From contig NZ_JAEUFG010000004.1 in assembly GCF_018588585.1 (NCBI RefSeq), forward strand, positions 1 to 64,000: DNA of 64,000 bases. The letters run 5' to 3'. Of this stretch, positions 8,950 to 16,704 are shown one piece after another. A model generated the notes under the pieces. The model was given only the letters and a program-made list of their open reading frames with translations. It was not told where the DNA came from and ran no database searches. A program made the position numbers and the translations under genes. Origin of the DNA: Bacillus sp. SM2101. GTDB lineage: Bacteria > Bacillota > Bacilli > Bacillales > SM2101. Position 1 is the first letter of the stretch. Every line of letters starts with the position of its first letter.

Positions 8950-9324
8950 TTACCATTCAAGCATTGAATCAATTATATCAAGCACAAAGTAATTATTATA
9001 TGTTTCAATGCAAAGTAAATTCATTGATTTTATTTGTTCAGTAATAAATGCTTCTTGTTCCGAAACCCCAATACTTTCATAAGAAACAAACATTTTAATC
9101 CCCAATGTATTATCACAAGTGTTTTTATTTATGATTTCAATTTCTTCAACATTCACCTTAACTAATTGTTTTGATTCCTCATCAATAAATTTTAAAGGCT
9201 TAATCAAAATGTACTCTGAGTATAAATTTTCGATTGGTTGATGAGATTTTACTGATAAATTTAATTCTCCAATCATTCTGATGACATTCTTTATGCTTAA
9301 ATGACCATATGTAGATATACTCAT
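8950..9324 (-). CDS. Phage protein of unknown function
   Basis: A 124-residue soluble protein (begins MSISTYGHLS, ends IIDSMLEW). Its ATG overlaps the stop of the upstream gene as TAATG, which indicates translational coupling. There is no recognisable domain and no membrane segment. Confidence 0.6.
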   Translation of the reverse strand: MSISTYGHLSIKNVIRMIGELNLSVKSHQPIENLYSEYILIKPLKFIDEESKQLVKVNVEEIEIINKNTCDNTLGIKMFVSYESIGVSEQEAFITEQIKSMNLLCIETYNNYFVLDIIDSMLEW

Positions 9325-9575
9325 TATAAATTTTCTCCTTTTGTATAATTGTGTACATCAACAATCTCAATGCCTGTCTCAGGATCAAGCAACATTAAAT
9401 CAAAGTCATTCATTCTATTCACTTCTGCTTTAAGCACCTCTCCATTAGCCAATTGGAACGTAACTTTACCGCCAATCAATAAGTCAGGATGTAAATACAA
9501 TTTCATTTTTTCAGCATTCATGTTTGAATTAATTGAGACATTTAACGCAACATTTCCATTAAGTAGGGTATTCAA
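9324..9575 (-). CDS. Phage protein of unknown function
   Basis: An 83-residue protein (begins MNTLLNGNVA) with an alternating polar/hydrophobic beta-like pattern in the middle (GGKVTFQLANGEVLKAEV), suggesting a small beta-barrel. I recognise no family. It is the first gene of the operon 9575-8666, transcribed divergently from the HTH gene at 9756. Confidence 0.6.
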   Translation of the reverse strand: MNTLLNGNVALNVSINSNMNAEKMKLYLHPDLLIGGKVTFQLANGEVLKAEVNRMNDFDLMLLDPETGIEIVDVHNYTKGENL

Positions 9576-9628
9576 ATTAGCTCACTCCTTCATATTTATT
9601 ATATTTAACCACTTTACGCATTTACGAT

Positions 9629-9694
9629 ATTTCGTAATTATAAATATATTATAATTTCGTTATTTAGTAATTGCAAGCAAAATAATTACGAAAT
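9629..9694. promoter_or_regulatory. Divergent operator region with inverted repeat
   Basis: ATTTCGTAATTAT (9629-9641) is repeated exactly inverted as ATAATTACGAAAT (9682-9694), and the related half-site TTTCGTTATTTAGTAATT lies between them. The region separates the minus-strand operon from the HTH gene at 9756. It probably holds both promoters and the binding sites of that regulator. Confidence 0.55.
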
Positions 9695-9755
9695 TGCGAA
9701 ATTATATAACATAATGTATAATTATAATCATAAACGACTGACAGGAGAGGTTATA

Positions 9756-9989
9756 GTGGAGATTCAATTAAGAGTAACGCTCGATACGATTTTAAAAGAA
9801 AGAGGTATCACTCAAAAAGATTTAATTCAACTTATTAAAGAAAAAACAGGTAAGGATGTAAGAGCTGCATCGATAAGCGAACTATACAATAATCAACGAA
9901 AAACTCTTAATAAAGACTTAATTAATTTGATAGCCAATACGTTAGAAATTAAAGAAGTTAATGATTTAATACGTTTTGTAGAGAAATAG
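9756..9989 (+). CDS. Cro/C1-type helix-turn-helix regulator
   Basis: A 77-residue protein that is almost entirely an XRE-type HTH: LDTILKERGITQKDLIQLI, then a recognition-helix region near VRAASISELYNNQRKTL. The GTG at 9756 follows GGAGAGG and is preferred over an in-frame ATG at 9714 with no ribosome binding site. It sits beside an operator-like inverted repeat and is convergent with aimP, so it is a candidate player in the lysis-lysogeny decision. Confidence 0.75.
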   Translation: MEIQLRVTLDTILKERGITQKDLIQLIKEKTGKDVRAASISELYNNQRKTLNKDLINLIANTLEIKEVNDLIRFVEK

Positions 9990-10026
9990 AATCCGTCATA
10001 AACTTAATAGATGGATTCTATTTTTA
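9985..10026. terminator. Terminator between the HTH gene and aimP
   Basis: AATAGAATCC (9985-9994) pairs with GGATTCTATT (10013-10022), followed by TTTAATTTT. It ends plus-strand transcription of the HTH gene before aimP, which is read from the other side. Confidence 0.75.
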
Positions 10027-10059
10027 ATTTTATGAATTCTAAATAGCTAATTTACATTA

Positions 10060-10224
10060 TTACTCTCCACCACTTGAATCTGACTCGACAATCATAATAG
10101 ATGTCGTAGTAGGTCGTCCACCTCCTGGATCAGCCATATCTTGACTATTAATGTTGGTCAACACAACACTGGCAGTAGAAATGATCAATGTAGCACATGC
10201 AATTGAAGCTATTAGTTTTTTCAT
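10060..10224 (-). CDS. aimP: AimP-like arbitrium pheromone precursor
   Basis: A 54-residue peptide encoded 25 bp after aimR on the same strand, with a strong AGGAGGTGAGATAA ribosome binding site. Residues 1-24 are a Sec-type export signal (MKKLIASIACATLIIS...). The exported part is short and contains ADPGGGRP (residues 31-38) and ends SDSSGGE. In the arbitrium systems of Bacillus phages, a secreted precursor is processed to a short peptide that is re-imported and binds AimR. The exact mature peptide cannot be fixed here: the glycine-rich DPGGGR segment and the C-terminus are both candidates. The call rests on position, signal and size. Confidence 0.75.
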   Translation of the reverse strand: MKKLIASIACATLIISTASVVLTNINSQDMADPGGGRPTTTSIMIVESDSSGGE

Positions 10225-10248
10225 TTATCTCACCTCCTATTATTAATT

Positions 10249-11430
10249 TTAACTGATGGATAATAAATTGATAATACATGCTTCTACATTCAACTTTTCA
10301 AGCTCCAATATCGGTAGTTTACGAAAATACGTATCACCAGAATTTCTAAAAGCTTTTACCGATTCACAAAAGTCCTCTATATCTTTGGTAATCAATCCTT
10401 TAAGGTAATAATGGAATCCTCTTTCATTATCGGTTAATTTATTTATAGGTTCTGATTCTAACAGTTCCATAGCTTTTCTGTTTTGTTTATTATTAATGTA
10501 GTAATGAACAACATCATGTATATCAGTTGGATGAGAACTCTTTAAATTCAAATATCTTGGCTGTTTATTCCATAGATTATCTAAAAAGGCCATGCTACGC
10601 TCCACATTAATTTGCAGTATTTCCAAACCATCTTGTGACATGTAAAACGCTCTTTGTAAATATCTATTAGCCTTATCAAAGTCCTCAAACATATGTGAAT
10701 TTCCTTGATGTATGTAAGCCCAGGTTTTAAAAAGTGGTTCTTGAATTTCTTCATTAATTTTATTACAAACATCTCTTGCTAATTGAAGATTATTCATTCG
10801 AACATAATATTCTGCTTTGATTAATAGGAATCTAGCATAATAAATATCCCTAATGTACTTTTCTCCAATTTTATAAAAATCTTCATCATTTAATATAGCT
10901 ACTATGTCAAATGCAATTTCATACTTTTTCTTATCAAGATAGCAATATGCTTTAAAGATAGTTTTAATAATATGCACTTCAAAACATTTATCTTTCAATT
11001 CATCAAATTTTTTTAGTGCTTCCAAATAATCGTATTTCCCATTCACATACCTATCATCAATTTGATAAAGTTTCCCCCACTCACGACTCGTAGCATTATT
11101 ACAATTGATCATTCGTTGAATTAATGCTCTCTTTTCACTTTTAAGTTGATTGACTTCAAGATACTCTAACATGTATCGTGCAGTTTTTTTTGTTGGCTCT
11201 ATGCTTCTTGCATATTTACATATCAATTCTTTTTCTTCATCTTTATTTGGGAATAATTCTTGTACTAATTTTGTTAATCCAAAAAAATTATCGAACTCTC
11301 TACTTTCATCACTTAATACTTTAGTCAAACCTCCTGCCTGTTTATAGTTGGCGATGTTTGCCATCTTCGTTTTGCATCCTCTTCCTTGAGCTTCAATTTC
11401 ATTTGAGATAGTTTCCTTGAATGTTGGCAA
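10249..11430 (-). CDS. aimR: AimR-type lysis-lysogeny pheromone receptor
   Basis: A ~393-residue protein matching the AimR family of Bacillus phages: an N-terminal DNA-binding region (~1-70) and a C-terminal array of TPR-like helical repeats. Family landmarks include ARYMLEYLEVNQL, MINCNNATSREWGKLY, AFLDNLWNKQPRYLNL and GFHYYLKGL, with LPILELEKLN at the end. AimR activates its target until the AimP-derived peptide binds it and releases DNA, which favours lysogeny. TTG at 11430 is preferred because GAGG lies 8 nt upstream; GTG at 11439 overlaps that site. The receptor is followed directly by aimP. Confidence 0.88.
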   Translation of the reverse strand: MPTFKETISNEIEAQGRGCKTKMANIANYKQAGGLTKVLSDESREFDNFFGLTKLVQELFPNKDEEKELICKYARSIEPTKKTARYMLEYLEVNQLKSEKRALIQRMINCNNATSREWGKLYQIDDRYVNGKYDYLEALKKFDELKDKCFEVHIIKTIFKAYCYLDKKKYEIAFDIVAILNDEDFYKIGEKYIRDIYYARFLLIKAEYYVRMNNLQLARDVCNKINEEIQEPLFKTWAYIHQGNSHMFEDFDKANRYLQRAFYMSQDGLEILQINVERSMAFLDNLWNKQPRYLNLKSSHPTDIHDVVHYYINNKQNRKAMELLESEPINKLTDNERGFHYYLKGLITKDIEDFCESVKAFRNSGDTYFRKLPILELEKLNVEACIINLLSIS

Positions 11431-11439
11431 GTTATACAC

Positions 11440-11700
11440 CTCGATATTTGTAAATAAATAGTTATGTTAATTAAAATTTACTAACAATTAACAATTATTT
11501 CAATTGTTTCTTTTTGTATTAATATATTGATACAATTTGTTGGATTTAATAGAAAACAGGAGATAATTATAAGATATCTTCTAATTGTGAAGAATTTAAT
11601 TTTAATTTGATTACCTAATTGTAAATAATTACAAGGTTTTTATTATTTACTTTAAATCCAATATTAGTAAAATGAAATATTGGAATGTTAATTATCTTAA
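11440..11700. promoter_or_regulatory. AT-rich region upstream of aimR with palindromes
   Basis: The 330-bp gap upstream of aimR holds no gene. It contains a near-palindrome TTGTATTAATATATTGATAC (11514-11533, completed by AA to 11535) and a perfect 9-bp inverted repeat TCCAATATT / AATATTGGA (11657-11665 and 11676-11684). Both are candidate binding sites for AimR or the phage repressor; which protein binds is unknown. Confidence 0.45.
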
Positions 11701-11719
11701 ATACTATTTCAAAACAAAG

Positions 11720-11742
11720 AAAAAAGGCCATCATGACCTTTT
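11720..11742 (-). terminator. Terminator after the VirB2-like gene
   Basis: On the minus strand AAAAGG pairs with CCTTTT around TCATGATGG and runs into a T-tract. It separates the ftsK-led operon from aimR. Confidence 0.7.
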
Positions 11743-11769
11743 CAGTAAATAGTACTTCACTTACTTAAT

Positions 11770-12192
11770 TCACACAGCTTCTCCAACTTGTTTTAATACA
11801 TTCAATATTAAAGGTGATACTTGAATTAAAATATACCCCAACCCTGCATTTTGAATCATTGTCCAGGCTCTCTCAGCTTTACCAAACATGAACAAAAAAC
11901 ATGCTCCAACAATTACTACACTTGCAACAGGAAAGCTAAGGGCTACTAAAATGTCTACCACAGGATCTAACAAATGTGCGATTGCTGATAGTGTTTGTTC
12001 AGACATCCATTCTTTAGCCCCTACTGTTACAGCTTCATGAGAAGTTGCGAATACAGGCTGTGCTATAACTAAAGGTACTGTTACCGAAGTTCCAATTTTT
12101 CTAATCAATCTATTTGCTTTCAACTTATTCTTTTCTTTCTTACAACCACTACTCATGAACTCATTAAAACTTATTGTTTGTGTTCTTCTCAT
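11770..12192 (-). CDS. VirB2/TrbC-like small membrane protein
   Basis: A 140-residue protein with an N-terminal basic segment and a signal-like stretch ending VIAQPVFA, followed by two membrane helices (ILVALSFPVASVVIVGACFL and LGYILIQVSPLILNVL). This two-helix pattern after a cleaved leader resembles VirB2/TrbC pilins, but size and order alone cannot prove it. The ATG at 12192 follows AAAAGGGGAGGAAGAACT. It ends the operon ftsK / replication-relaxation / this gene. Confidence 0.55.
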   Translation of the reverse strand: MRRTQTISFNEFMSSGCKKEKNKLKANRLIRKIGTSVTVPLVIAQPVFATSHEAVTVGAKEWMSEQTLSAIAHLLDPVVDILVALSFPVASVVIVGACFLFMFGKAERAWTMIQNAGLGYILIQVSPLILNVLKQVGEAV

Positions 12193-12209
12193 AGTTCTTC
12201 CTCCCCTTT

Positions 12210-12809
12210 TCATTTGATGTCATCCAGAGTATAAACAGCAGTTGAAGGAATATCCTTGCATAGTTCATTGAGTTGTTTTCTTCTATATTCAGTTGAAGTT
12301 AGCCATATTAATTGAGGAAAGTAACCGAGATACTTTTTTACAGACTGACATTTCATTAACCCATAGTAGTTTTCAATCTTCTTCCTGTTCTCACTCATTT
12401 TCTGTGTGAGATCTACCTCAAGAAAATGATACCTCTTTCTTACTTTGAAATATGTGTCACAAATGATAGTGTAAGTACCGTCATATACTTTGATTTCATT
12501 TTTCCAATCTGAGGGCATACCAGTATAAATGTAAAAATAGTTACGCATAATCACATGATTTATAAAACTATTTTTCTTACGCTTCTTCTGAGAATTAACA
12601 TACTCTCTTCCATCCTTATTTAAATAGTAGATTGTGGAGTATTCTTCTCTAAAGCTTGATAAATAATTAGACAACCCTTTAAGTATCCGATTAGTATTTC
12701 TAACCGAGCCTAAACGATGAATTATTTGAAGTTGGTCACGATTAAGATAGTCCAGTTTCTTCAAAGACAGCAATATTTTCTCTTCTCTCTCTGTTAATAA
12801 CTGGTTCAA
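12210..12809 (-). CDS. Replication-relaxation family protein
   Basis: A 199-residue protein with an N-terminal winged helix (ILLSLKKLDYLNRDQLQIIH) and a C-terminal region with YHFLEVDLTQKMSENRKKIE and PQLIWLTS. This is the Replic_Relax pattern (PF13814 type) found in Bacillus plasmids and phages and thought to act in DNA relaxation or replication. The TTG start follows GGAGGAGAATATAA. The reading frame overlaps the end of the upstream ftsK-like gene by 68 bp. Confidence 0.75.
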   Translation of the reverse strand: MNQLLTEREEKILLSLKKLDYLNRDQLQIIHRLGSVRNTNRILKGLSNYLSSFREEYSTIYYLNKDGREYVNSQKKRKKNSFINHVIMRNYFYIYTGMPSDWKNEIKVYDGTYTIICDTYFKVRKRYHFLEVDLTQKMSENRKKIENYYGLMKCQSVKKYLGYFPQLIWLTSTEYRRKQLNELCKDIPSTAVYTLDDIK

Positions 12810-14016
12810 TTATATTCTCCTCCTCAATACAATGTGGTTTAACAGTTTCTTTTATGATTTCAGGAGTGATGAGAGGCGTTTGTAATTCAATTAAGCGTAG
12901 GTCTTTATATAAGGCTCTACCTTGTATTTCTGGCAGGTTTTCTGCTCCAGTTTGATCTAATACAACTTTGCTTGCAGTACCTGTATCCAATACAAAACAT
13001 AACCTTCCTATGCAGTTTCTTTTCACCTGAGAGCTTATAGTCTCTGTCGTTGGATACTGAGTAGTGTAGATCAATCGTAATCCTGCTGCCCTTCCCTTAC
13101 GTGCTATATCTTTCAATAGTCTTTGGCATTCTTTATCATCAGCAATATCAGCAGCTTCATCAATAATGATGAAATGTCGGTCTTTAAGCCCTGCCTCTTT
13201 CACATTTGAATATTCATTTTTCAGCAAGTAGTTTGTAACTTCATCCATTTTCTCAACAGCACATTTTAAAGCCTCTTTGGTTTCTTCGGGACTTGTTGCA
13301 TATGTTTTAACTTGTTTTAACCTTCTATAACGGTTGAACTCTAATCCACCTTTTAAATCAATCAGAGTAAATGAAACATTCTCAGGTTTATTCATAATTA
13401 AAGTGTTTATAGTACAGTTCACCCAATTTGATTTACCAAAGTCAGTTGTACCAGCTACAATAATATGAGCTTTCTTTTCAAAGTCGTATTTTACTATTCC
13501 ATGTCTGCTTATTCCAACAGGGACTTGCCATTCTCTACATAATTTCACCAAAGAACTGTCATACTTGAATTGGTTTGTTAATGGCTCATTGTAAACTCTA
13601 ACCTTTAAAACACCATCGTATGATAGGTCAATTTCTTTCTTGTGGGTGAGTTTCTTAGTGTATAGACTTCTTATATTCTGAATGATATTACGGTCTAATT
13701 GAAGGTCTCTGAGGTCTTTTAATTGGATAGTTACTGTACGTGAATTTATCCCTGCTTCAATCGTTTTTTGCTTAGCAACATAGTCCTCGAAACTTCTACC
13801 TAATGGAATACGATAACGATATTCAGATCCCCATGTATAATCCTTTTTCTTCAATAATTGAGTGGTCAAAGTTTGACTTCCATCCTTTACATTAAGACCA
13901 CTCAAAGCAAATATTTTATTTAGTTTTTTGGAGTCATTACTTACTTGGTTCTTAGCAAGATGAGCTTTTACAGCCAAGCTACCCATGAGTGTCGAAGTTA
14001 CAATTTCAAAGAACAA
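12742..14016 (-). CDS. FtsK/SpoIIIE-like DNA translocase
   Basis: A ~424-residue ATPase. The Walker A is AGTTDFGKSNW, Walker B is HFIIIDEAAD, and the SpoIIIE-type motor continues with KGRAAGLRLIYTTQYPT and GRLCFVLDTGTASKVVLDQ. It lacks the large N-terminal membrane domain of FtsK and a gamma domain is not evident, so it resembles phage and conjugative-element coupling ATPases (TcpA-like). TTG at 14016 follows AAAGGAGGAAGATCA; the upstream GTG at 14040 has no spacing to a ribosome binding site. Confidence 0.82.
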   Translation of the reverse strand: MFFEIVTSTLMGSLAVKAHLAKNQVSNDSKKLNKIFALSGLNVKDGSQTLTTQLLKKKDYTWGSEYRYRIPLGRSFEDYVAKQKTIEAGINSRTVTIQLKDLRDLQLDRNIIQNIRSLYTKKLTHKKEIDLSYDGVLKVRVYNEPLTNQFKYDSSLVKLCREWQVPVGISRHGIVKYDFEKKAHIIVAGTTDFGKSNWVNCTINTLIMNKPENVSFTLIDLKGGLEFNRYRRLKQVKTYATSPEETKEALKCAVEKMDEVTNYLLKNEYSNVKEAGLKDRHFIIIDEAADIADDKECQRLLKDIARKGRAAGLRLIYTTQYPTTETISSQVKRNCIGRLCFVLDTGTASKVVLDQTGAENLPEIQGRALYKDLRLIELQTPLITPEIIKETVKPHCIEEENIIEPVINRERRENIAVFEETGLS

Positions 14017-14117
14017 TGATCTTCCTCCTTTCCACGCCACCTCTTAATGAATACTTTAGTATTCCTCCCACACATCTAGCATGATGAAAATAGAGTGCAA
14101 AACATTGTAATAAGTGG

Positions 14118-14135
14118 ATCTGGAATATTCCAGAT
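14118..14135. promoter_or_regulatory. Perfect 18-bp palindrome, candidate operator
   Basis: ATCTGGAATATTCCAGAT is fully self-complementary and lies in the promoter region of the minus-strand ftsK-like operon, about 100 bp from its start. It fits the binding site of a dimeric regulator. Confidence 0.5.
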
Positions 14136-14200
14136 TAGACTACTAGGGTGTAAATTAACTAGGGCAAATATCTAGTATGGTAAATGGTATGCGTGCCAGT

Positions 14201-14254
14201 TTGTCCAAAATCACAGTTTTTTGCCTTATGTTTAAAAATTGTGATTTTGGACAA
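14201..14254. promoter_or_regulatory. 15-bp inverted repeat upstream of small HTH gene
   Basis: TTGTCCAAAATCACA (14201-14215) is repeated exactly inverted at 14240-14254 with a 24-bp spacer. It ends 22 bp before the start of the HTH gene at 14277. It is either the operator of that regulator or a 5' leader hairpin. Confidence 0.55.
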
Positions 14255-14276
14255 GAATGGTTTTGAGGTGATACAA

Positions 14277-14501
14277 ATGTTTGGATTAGGAAAAAAAAGA
14301 AGTAAATTTGGAAAGTGGATTGATAAAACAGGAATAAAACAAACTGATATTCAGAAGAAGTCGAAAGTAGGGCAAGGTACAATGACATCATTGTGTAATG
14401 ACCCTGATTACGTTCCTAAGATTTCCACATGGGTGAAAATTGAAAGAGCGTTGAATAAAATGGGGCATAACGTACACAGGGATGACTTTTTTGACATGTA
14501 A
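14277..14501 (+). CDS. XRE-family transcriptional regulator
   Basis: A 74-residue protein consisting of one HTH (KWIDKTGIKQTDIQKKSKVG, then TMTSLCNDPDYVPKISTW). The ATG at 14277 follows TTTTGAGGTG. It is divergent from the ftsK-like operon and preceded by a 15-bp inverted repeat that may be its own operator. Confidence 0.75.
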   Translation: MFGLGKKRSKFGKWIDKTGIKQTDIQKKSKVGQGTMTSLCNDPDYVPKISTWVKIERALNKMGHNVHRDDFFDM

Positions 14502-14532
14502 GAGGACTGCACTAGCTGATACAGTCCTCTTA
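14499..14532. terminator. Bidirectional hairpin between convergent genes
   Basis: TAAGAGGACTG (14499-14509) pairs exactly with CAGTCCTCTTA (14522-14532). The stem includes the stop codons of both convergent genes. There is no strong T-tract. Confidence 0.6.
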
Positions 14533-15321
14533 CCATCTCCACATTTTACGTGAGGAAATATTTGCTCCATTATATTTACTAAAGCCATCCAAGTCAGGGA
14601 AAAGGGTCGGGTATCTAATGTCAAATGTTTCTTCTAAAATAACAAGTGATTGTTTTTTAAACTCAGGAGTAATAGCAATAAAGATTGTTGCAAATTCCTC
14701 TTCTGTTAGTTTTAAACTACCATACTTCAAGTTTTCATCAACTGCACTATATAAGAAAACTCCATGTTGAGAAGATATCCTTGGTGATACAACTGGAGGC
14801 TCAATAAACAATGGGAAATTATATTTATCTAAATCACTTACAATATCACTATAGGTGCTTATATCTTCTATAGTTCCCTCACTATCACCACCGATAAAAG
14901 AGCTATGAAGTCCTAACATTAGCCCTGTTTTATCAGGATTTTCATTTACACAAAACCACAGACCAACTAAAAAGTTTTTCGAAAAGTCTACAAGTCTGGT
15001 TGCAGCTCCATGATGCTGTAATTTTGCCAACAACTCAAAATCATTTAATTGAATGCCATTAGAGATCCTGAAACCCTTATGAGTTGCTTGATTAAGTAGA
15101 TTTTTTTCATAATGGATTATATCCTTTTCGTCAATAACTTTCTTATCAAGTAGCAATCTCCTATAAGCTCCACTATCAATTGACCATGCTATATTGCTTT
15201 GCCCTCTCCACATCCAAACATTCCTACTTCCCAATCGGTTTGAAAGTAAGAAGTCCATTAATTCAGTAAAATTATTAGGGGAATAAATCTCCCCATACTG
15301 CTTGGTTTCTATTGCATCCAT
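14530..15321 (-). CDS. FRG domain protein
   Basis: A 263-residue protein with the FRG domain signature: WRGQSNIAWSIDSGAYRR (RGQ at residues 39-41), then LLAKLQHHGAATRLVDFSK and a following GLWFCVN helix. FRG domains occur in mobile-element and defence-associated genes but their biochemistry is not settled. The ATG at 15321 follows AGGAGATACATATTTT; an upstream in-frame start at 15402 would overlap the previous gene and is less likely. It is the last gene of a membrane protein / GNAT / FRG operon. Confidence 0.8.
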   Translation of the reverse strand: MDAIETKQYGEIYSPNNFTELMDFLLSNRLGSRNVWMWRGQSNIAWSIDSGAYRRLLLDKKVIDEKDIIHYEKNLLNQATHKGFRISNGIQLNDFELLAKLQHHGAATRLVDFSKNFLVGLWFCVNENPDKTGLMLGLHSSFIGGDSEGTIEDISTYSDIVSDLDKYNFPLFIEPPVVSPRISSQHGVFLYSAVDENLKYGSLKLTEEEFATIFIAITPEFKKQSLVILEETFDIRYPTLFPDLDGFSKYNGANISSRKMWRW

Positions 15322-15383
15322 AAAATATGTATCTCCTATTAGCTGTAATAAATTTATTAATATTAGCGAAAAAAGTTCTACAC

Positions 15384-15908
15384 CTAAATATCCGTTCTCC
15401 ATACAATTCTTGACTTATGTAAATTTACTTCAAAGCCATGCTTTTCATAAAAATGTTTTAGCCTATCTACGTGGTCACGATCAGCAGGTGATATCCATCC
15501 TGTAATCTCTTTCACACCTTTTTCAATAGCAATTTCCTTTAAAGTTTTCAGCAAAATACTTCCATAACCCTTATTAATATATTGCTTTTGCACTTGAATA
15601 TCAGCTAAATCTAATATTTTGCAATCTGTTGAAGGTATTGCATATAAACGAGAGTCTGGATAAAAAACTCCTTCTTTACTTATGGATCTTATATTAAGGA
15701 TAATGTCATCGTCGTCTTTTTCTGTATCATCAATTAAAGCCCTAAATAATATCAACACATCGTTTTTTCTTTCTATAATTTTAAGTATCTTATCACCTTT
15801 GGATTCAATGATAGACTTCTGCACTTCTACTTCATACATAACATCACTTTCCTTTTTTAAAGATTCAGTATGTACCAAACTAATACCCAGCATCTCTGCT
15901 AGATCCAT
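15384..15908 (-). CDS. GNAT-family N-acetyltransferase
   Basis: A 174-residue protein whose C-terminal half has the GNAT core: IQVQKQYINKGYGSILLKTL (acetyl-CoA loop, Q/R-x-x-G-x-G/A type), EITGWISPADRDHVDRL, and FYEKHGFEV. Residues ~1-80 are less conserved. It starts 2 nt after the upstream membrane-protein stop, so the two are coupled. Substrate unknown; a role modifying a target of the FRG partner is only a thought from context. Confidence 0.78.
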   Translation of the reverse strand: MDLAEMLGISLVHTESLKKESDVMYEVEVQKSIIESKGDKILKIIERKNDVLILFRALIDDTEKDDDDIILNIRSISKEGVFYPDSRLYAIPSTDCKILDLADIQVQKQYINKGYGSILLKTLKEIAIEKGVKEITGWISPADRDHVDRLKHFYEKHGFEVNLHKSRIVWRTDI

Positions 15909-15910
15909 TA

Positions 15911-16546
15911 CTATCCCTCCTTCACATTAACCTGTTTTTTATAAATTATCTTTTGTATCTCATCACGATTAATGAGTATTTCTGTATTCTCATCTTCAGG
16001 GAATCTCACTATATAATCCCCTCTTTTAGTAATAGAAAGAAGTTTAATATTTAATTCCTTTGAATCGCTCAGTACTATTGTCATAGTGTGCTCTTTTCTC
16101 ATAGTTAGCGCTTCTTTTATTAATTCATACATTGTATAATACAAAACAAACATCAAGCTAATTACAATCCCAAAGAAAATCAAATATTCATATCTAAAAT
16201 GAATAAAAATTGCTAAAATTGCTATTGAATTAAAGAAAAATGGTACATATATTTGAATTATTACTACTGATATTAAATCAACATATTTCGTTTTATCTAA
16301 TGCCCAAGCTACCACAAACATTATTAACAAAGTAATAAAACCTATAGAGAGCATTTTCTCTTCATATTTTATTGTAAAAAAATACGCTGCTCCAATGATA
16401 ACTGTTAGATAGAGTGTAAACAAAAAGACAGCGAATAATGTCCTCTTCCTATCCAACTTATATTGATTTTCAACCTTTTCAACTTCAGTTATATTCGTCT
16501 CCAAACTAAATGCTTTTTCAATAATAAGCTTAATTAGATCGGTCAT
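15911..16546 (-). CDS. Four-helix membrane protein of unknown function
   Basis: A 211-residue protein with four hydrophobic segments between residues ~35 and ~140, and a soluble C-terminal part (HTMTIVLSDSKELNIKLL). No family is recognised. It leads the three-gene cassette with the GNAT and FRG genes, an arrangement typical of membrane sensor or effector genes in accessory cargo. Confidence 0.65.
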   Translation of the reverse strand: MTDLIKLIIEKAFSLETNITEVEKVENQYKLDRKRTLFAVFLFTLYLTVIIGAAYFFTIKYEEKMLSIGFITLLIMFVVAWALDKTKYVDLISVVIIQIYVPFFFNSIAILAIFIHFRYEYLIFFGIVISLMFVLYYTMYELIKEALTMRKEHTMTIVLSDSKELNIKLLSITKRGDYIVRFPEDENTEILINRDEIQKIIYKKQVNVKEG

Positions 16547-16579
16547 TTGGATTCACTTCTCTCTGAGTATGTTACAAAT

Positions 16580-16655
16580 CAATTAATCTATTATAACAAA
16601 TTTTACCTACTAAATTATAATTTGTCGATATATGAAAAAAGTGATAGATTAATTG
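16580..16655. promoter_or_regulatory. 12-bp inverted repeat in divergent promoter region
   Basis: CAATTAATCTAT (16580-16591) is repeated exactly inverted as ATAGATTAATTG (16644-16655). It lies between the minus-strand membrane/GNAT/FRG cassette and the plus-strand genes from 16705. It may be an operator that controls both directions. Confidence 0.5.
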
Positions 16656-16704
16656 TTGGACATTTTTCACTTGAAGTAAATGAAGACAACACGGGGGATT
16701 ACAT

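Noticed and set aside
10249-11430. Rap/NprR-type quorum-sensing regulator
   Set aside because: The C-terminal landmarks (LDNLWNKQPRYLNL, LPILELEKLN) and the phage context fit AimR better, although all share TPR repeats and a downstream peptide gene.
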